Origin: Acidobacteriaceae bacterium
Lineage (GTDB): Bacteria; Acidobacteriota; Terriglobia; Terriglobales; Acidobacteriaceae
NCBI GenBank assembly: GCA_030038195.1
Contig: JASHPJ010000151.1
Location: 1-45,534, forward strand
DNA: 45,534 nucleotides
Direction: 5' to 3'
Shown: in pieces, positions 43,500 to 45,534 of the stretch
Layout of the letters: every line of letters begins with the position of its first letter
How positions within the stretch are numbered: position 1 is the first letter of the stretch
Translations under genes and position numbers: made by a program
Notes under the pieces: generated by a model
The model's input: the letters and a program-made list of their open reading frames with translations, nothing else
The model's database searches: none
Told to the model about the DNA's origin: nothing

Positions 43500-43697
43500 T
43501 CAGTGCATATTACCTTTCTCGATCTTGTTCGCGTCCTGTTCTGCCATCCGACACACTTCCGCAGATGTGTCGGAACGAAGGCACTCCTGAAATCCTTTGC
43601 AGGTAGCTTGGGAATCTGCAGGATCGCACGCAACATGCTTCTTGCAGCCGGACAGAATCAACAGAGCGAGAAGCGATGGAATGATGAACAGGCGCAT
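43500..43697 (-). CDS. Small lipoprotein, TrbK-like
   Basis: A 65-aa lipoprotein: signal peptide and lipobox in LLALLILSGCKK, with Cys18 as lipid anchor, then a Cys-containing mature part (HVACDPADSQATCKGFQECL). It follows the trbI-like gene by 9 bp, with GGAG 5 nt before the ATG at 43697. Small lipoproteins in this position of conjugation operons (TrbK type) serve in entry exclusion; the identity here is by position and shape only. Confidence 0.65.
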   Translation of the reverse strand: MRLFIIPSLLALLILSGCKKHVACDPADSQATCKGFQECLRSDTSAEVCRMAEQDANKIEKGNMH

Positions 43698-43706
43698 GTC
43701 AGCTCC

Positions 43707-44972
43707 TTAATAGGTCTGTGGAATCGTGTGATTCTCATACGCAGGCAGCAACATATCCTGCATGAAATACACCTTGACGCGGTGGCCTTCACGGATGGTG
43801 ATGGTGGGCGGAATCTGCATGAAGCGATCAAGGATGGTGGTGGCCGACTGCGAGACGCTGGCAGACGCTCCGGTGGCGAATGCCTGGCTGCCGCTGGTGG
43901 TGATGGTGCCGCCGCCCTCTTCGATTTCGCCGGCGCCGGCGATGACGCCAAGCGCAATGGATGTCCCGAAGATTTGGAGATAATGATTGTTGACCTTATC
44001 CTTCAGGCCCTCTTCGCCGATCTGGTCGAGGCCGTGGAACTGGTCGAGGTCCACGCTGTACCCGTCGGGCATAATCATGCGGTGAAAGACCACGGCTATG
44101 CGGCGCTGCTGGCCGAATCCGGCTGCGCCGATCTTGCGGGCCTCTCCCAGCACGATCGTCCCGTCAGGGATGAGCACGTGCTGGCGGTCGTGCGAGTAGA
44201 CCGGGTTCGAGACAAGTACCTTGACCGGCCCGGCGGCATCGCCATCCAAGCGGTTCATCAGAACCGTGTCAAGGGTTGTTCCCTCGTACAGCACATAAGG
44301 CTGGCCGATAGCAGAGTCGATGTTAACCTCCGGCCTGCGCTCGGCTGCGGCCTGTGCAGCCGACGGCGCAGGCGGATCGCCCGCAGTGCGCGACGCGATA
44401 AGGTTAGTGGCTGCCAGCGTGGATGGAGCTGCCGAAACCGGCTGCGTCGATGCTTGCTGCGGCGTGTCTGGCTGCCGTGCAAAGACGAGATTCGAGGCGA
44501 AGCGAGAATCGTAGGCCAGCTCGCGGTCTTTGGCGGCGAGCTGCTGCTCCTCCTGCGCGGCCGGCGATAGCTGCTGTTGCGGGCAAGACTGGCCCGGTGC
44601 ACAGGAGACCGCCTGGCCCGTAGGGCCATAGGAGGCGACCGCGGCCTGCTGCGCAGGCGTCGCGGCGACAAGCGCCGGGTCTGGAACCGTCTGCTGCGCG
44701 GCTTTCTGCTGGGCTGCGGCAACCTGATTTTTGAGGTCCTGCACGTTGTTGTCGGTCGCGTCCTGAATCATGGGCTGCGGCGGCTGATTGGGCGTCGAGC
44801 CTTTTTGTGTCGTAGGTTTTTTGCCGGTGCCGCTGAAGATCGCAGCCACAATCACCAGCACCGCCGCGCCCAGGTACAGCATCGGCTTGAGATTCTTTTG
44901 TAGAACGCCCTTGGGATCGAGAGCCCGCTTGGTCAGCCCTGGCTCCTGTTTCTGCTCTGCCATGACTGTCAT
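43707..44972 (-). CDS. Type IV secretion protein VirB10/TrbI
   Basis: A 421-aa protein of the VirB10/TrbI family, which spans both membranes and forms the outer part of the T4SS core. One N-terminal helix (LYLGAAVLVIVAAIFSGTGK) is followed by a Gln/Ala/Pro-rich periplasmic linker (about 55-210), then the conserved beta-barrel domain (GTTLDTVLMNRLDGDAAGPV, VLIPDGTIVLGEARKIG, FHRMIMPDGYSVDLDQFHG, and an antenna helix followed by REGHRVKVYFMQDMLLP). The ATG at 44972 overlaps the upstream TGA by 4 nt (ATGA); 44963 is an alternative start with better ribosome binding site spacing. Confidence 0.93.
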   Translation of the reverse strand: MTVMAEQKQEPGLTKRALDPKGVLQKNLKPMLYLGAAVLVIVAAIFSGTGKKPTTQKGSTPNQPPQPMIQDATDNNVQDLKNQVAAAQQKAAQQTVPDPALVAATPAQQAAVASYGPTGQAVSCAPGQSCPQQQLSPAAQEEQQLAAKDRELAYDSRFASNLVFARQPDTPQQASTQPVSAAPSTLAATNLIASRTAGDPPAPSAAQAAAERRPEVNIDSAIGQPYVLYEGTTLDTVLMNRLDGDAAGPVKVLVSNPVYSHDRQHVLIPDGTIVLGEARKIGAAGFGQQRRIAVVFHRMIMPDGYSVDLDQFHGLDQIGEEGLKDKVNNHYLQIFGTSIALGVIAGAGEIEEGGGTITTSGSQAFATGASASVSQSATTILDRFMQIPPTITIREGHRVKVYFMQDMLLPAYENHTIPQTY

Positions 44973-45534
44973 CCTTTCCGCGCGAACTCCAGCCGTTTCT
45001 TGCCCAGCTCGACGTAGCCCGAATCCATCACCTTGGGGATGATGTAGGTGCCGTTGTTTAGCTCATAGGTGACGAGATTGGGTTTGCCGTCCTTCATCTC
45101 GTACACGCTGAACTTTTCCTGCGCATCGGTCTTGATATAGGTGAACTTGTCATCGTGATAGATGGCCTCGATGTCAAAGGGCGCTTCATTGGCGTGGAAG
45201 CTGTAATCGAACTTGAGCGAGAGCGGATACGCGCTCTTGTACTCATCGACGGCCTGGGTGACGTGGGCCTGCACAGCGGCGAGCGCCTGCTGCGACTGCT
45301 CAAGCTGCGCGGCGGGCACGAACTGCGGCGGCCCCTGCGACGCGACGAGGGAGGACCGGTCGGCGGGCTGGACAATCACCTTGAGATCGGGAGCGTCGCT
45401 ACTGCCCGAAACATCCTGCAAAGTGAAGCTGTAGATGTTGCCCTTGTCGGTGATGAGATTCAGATTCGAGCTGATGCCGGCCTTGGCCGGATGAACAAAA
45501 CAGAAGTTGCCGACCACATCGACTACCCAGAAAT
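44969..45534 (-). CDS. Type IV secretion protein VirB9/TrbG (N-terminus cut off)
   Basis: A CagX/VirB9/TrbG-family protein of the T4SS core, truncated by the right window edge. The frame is open to 45534 (reading FWVVDVVGNFCFVHPA). The C-terminal domain contains LSLKFDYSFHANEAPFDIEA, HDDKFTYIKTDAQEKFSVYE and the closing GTYIIPKVMDSGYVELGKKR. It lies upstream of and overlaps trbI by 4 nt, the usual order in VirB/Trb operons. Confidence 0.9.
   Translation of the reverse strand, partial: FWVVDVVGNFCFVHPAKAGISSNLNLITDKGNIYSFTLQDVSGSSDAPDLKVIVQPADRSSLVASQGPPQFVPAAQLEQSQQALAAVQAHVTQAVDEYKSAYPLSLKFDYSFHANEAPFDIEAIYHDDKFTYIKTDAQEKFSVYEMKDGKPNLVTYELNNGTYIIPKVMDSGYVELGKKRLEFARKG

Overview
The window looks like a piece of a GC-rich acidobacterial chromosome, probably class Terriglobia (Acidobacteriaceae-like). 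This is inferred from the gene mix: a TonB-dependent receptor with an N-terminal carboxypeptidase-regulatory-like domain, a propeller-sensor diguanylate cyclase, a GMC/DyP/cytochrome cluster, GH127, and short AT-poor intergenic regions holding dispersed hairpin repeats. No rRNA is present and the species cannot be named from this sequence. Genes lie on both strands in short operons. Many starts have a clear GGAG-type ribosome binding site, while several have a TACAAT/TATAGT-like -10 box only 7-18 nt upstream of the start codon, which suggests leaderless or near-leaderless transcripts.

Layout. 1-58 is the start of a divergent gene cut by the window edge. 380-10823 is an oxidative-metabolism block on the + strand: GMC oxidoreductase, a small unknown protein, a membrane protein with two similar modules, a DyP-type heme peroxidase, a large membrane-anchored diheme cytochrome c, an AldB-type aldehyde dehydrogenase and its usual DUF779 partner. 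A plausible reading is alcohol -> aldehyde -> acid oxidation, with electrons or H2O2 handled by the cytochrome and the peroxidase; the substrate is unknown. 11199-19617 holds signalling and housekeeping genes: PP2C phosphatase, propeller-GGDEF diguanylate cyclase, tRNA-dihydrouridine synthase, ribosomal protein L31, a secreted SGNH hydrolase, a DnaC-like ATPase and a DUF1648 membrane protein. 19642-26128 has small membrane/secreted proteins, an OmpA-domain protein with a strong terminator, a VapBC toxin-antitoxin pair, a Tat-exported GH127-type glycosidase and a small secreted protein.

26456-28470 is a tight minus-strand operon (membrane protein, TetR regulator, TIGR01777 epimerase). Its promoter has consensus-like -35/-10 boxes bracketed by two identical-type 16-bp palindromes, so autoregulation is very likely. 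28637-36457 contains a repeat-built secreted/anchored protein, a TonB-dependent receptor, two HAD phosphatases, a frameshifted SEC-C mini-gene, a TGSG-repeat adhesin-like protein and a CNNM/CBS transporter-like protein. 36880-39144 has the two permeases of a Dpp/Opp-type ABC transporter in convergent orientation, with a YfcE-like phosphodiesterase gene coupled by a GTGA overlap to the second one. 39199-41371 has a CAP-domain protein, a beta-phosphoglucomutase-like HAD and an AhpD-like protein.

The right end is a genomic island boundary. A tRNA-Asn(GTT) gene at 41752-41826 is followed within 5 bp by a convergent tyrosine recombinase, an AlpA/excisionase-like protein, a small lipoprotein and VirB10/TrbI and VirB9/TrbG type IV secretion genes running off the window. 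Just upstream of the tRNA lies an intact-looking 226-bp MITE with 21-bp perfect terminal inverted repeats and a 10-bp target duplication. A second, 96-bp MITE at 12603-12698 is inserted so that its 3-bp TTA duplication contains the stop codon of the diguanylate cyclase gene.

The strongest leads for new biology are the GMC/DyP/cytochrome block with its two-module membrane protein, the two MITEs, the TetR double operator and the split convergent permeases. All names of families are from recognition of motifs by eye; no database search was run.
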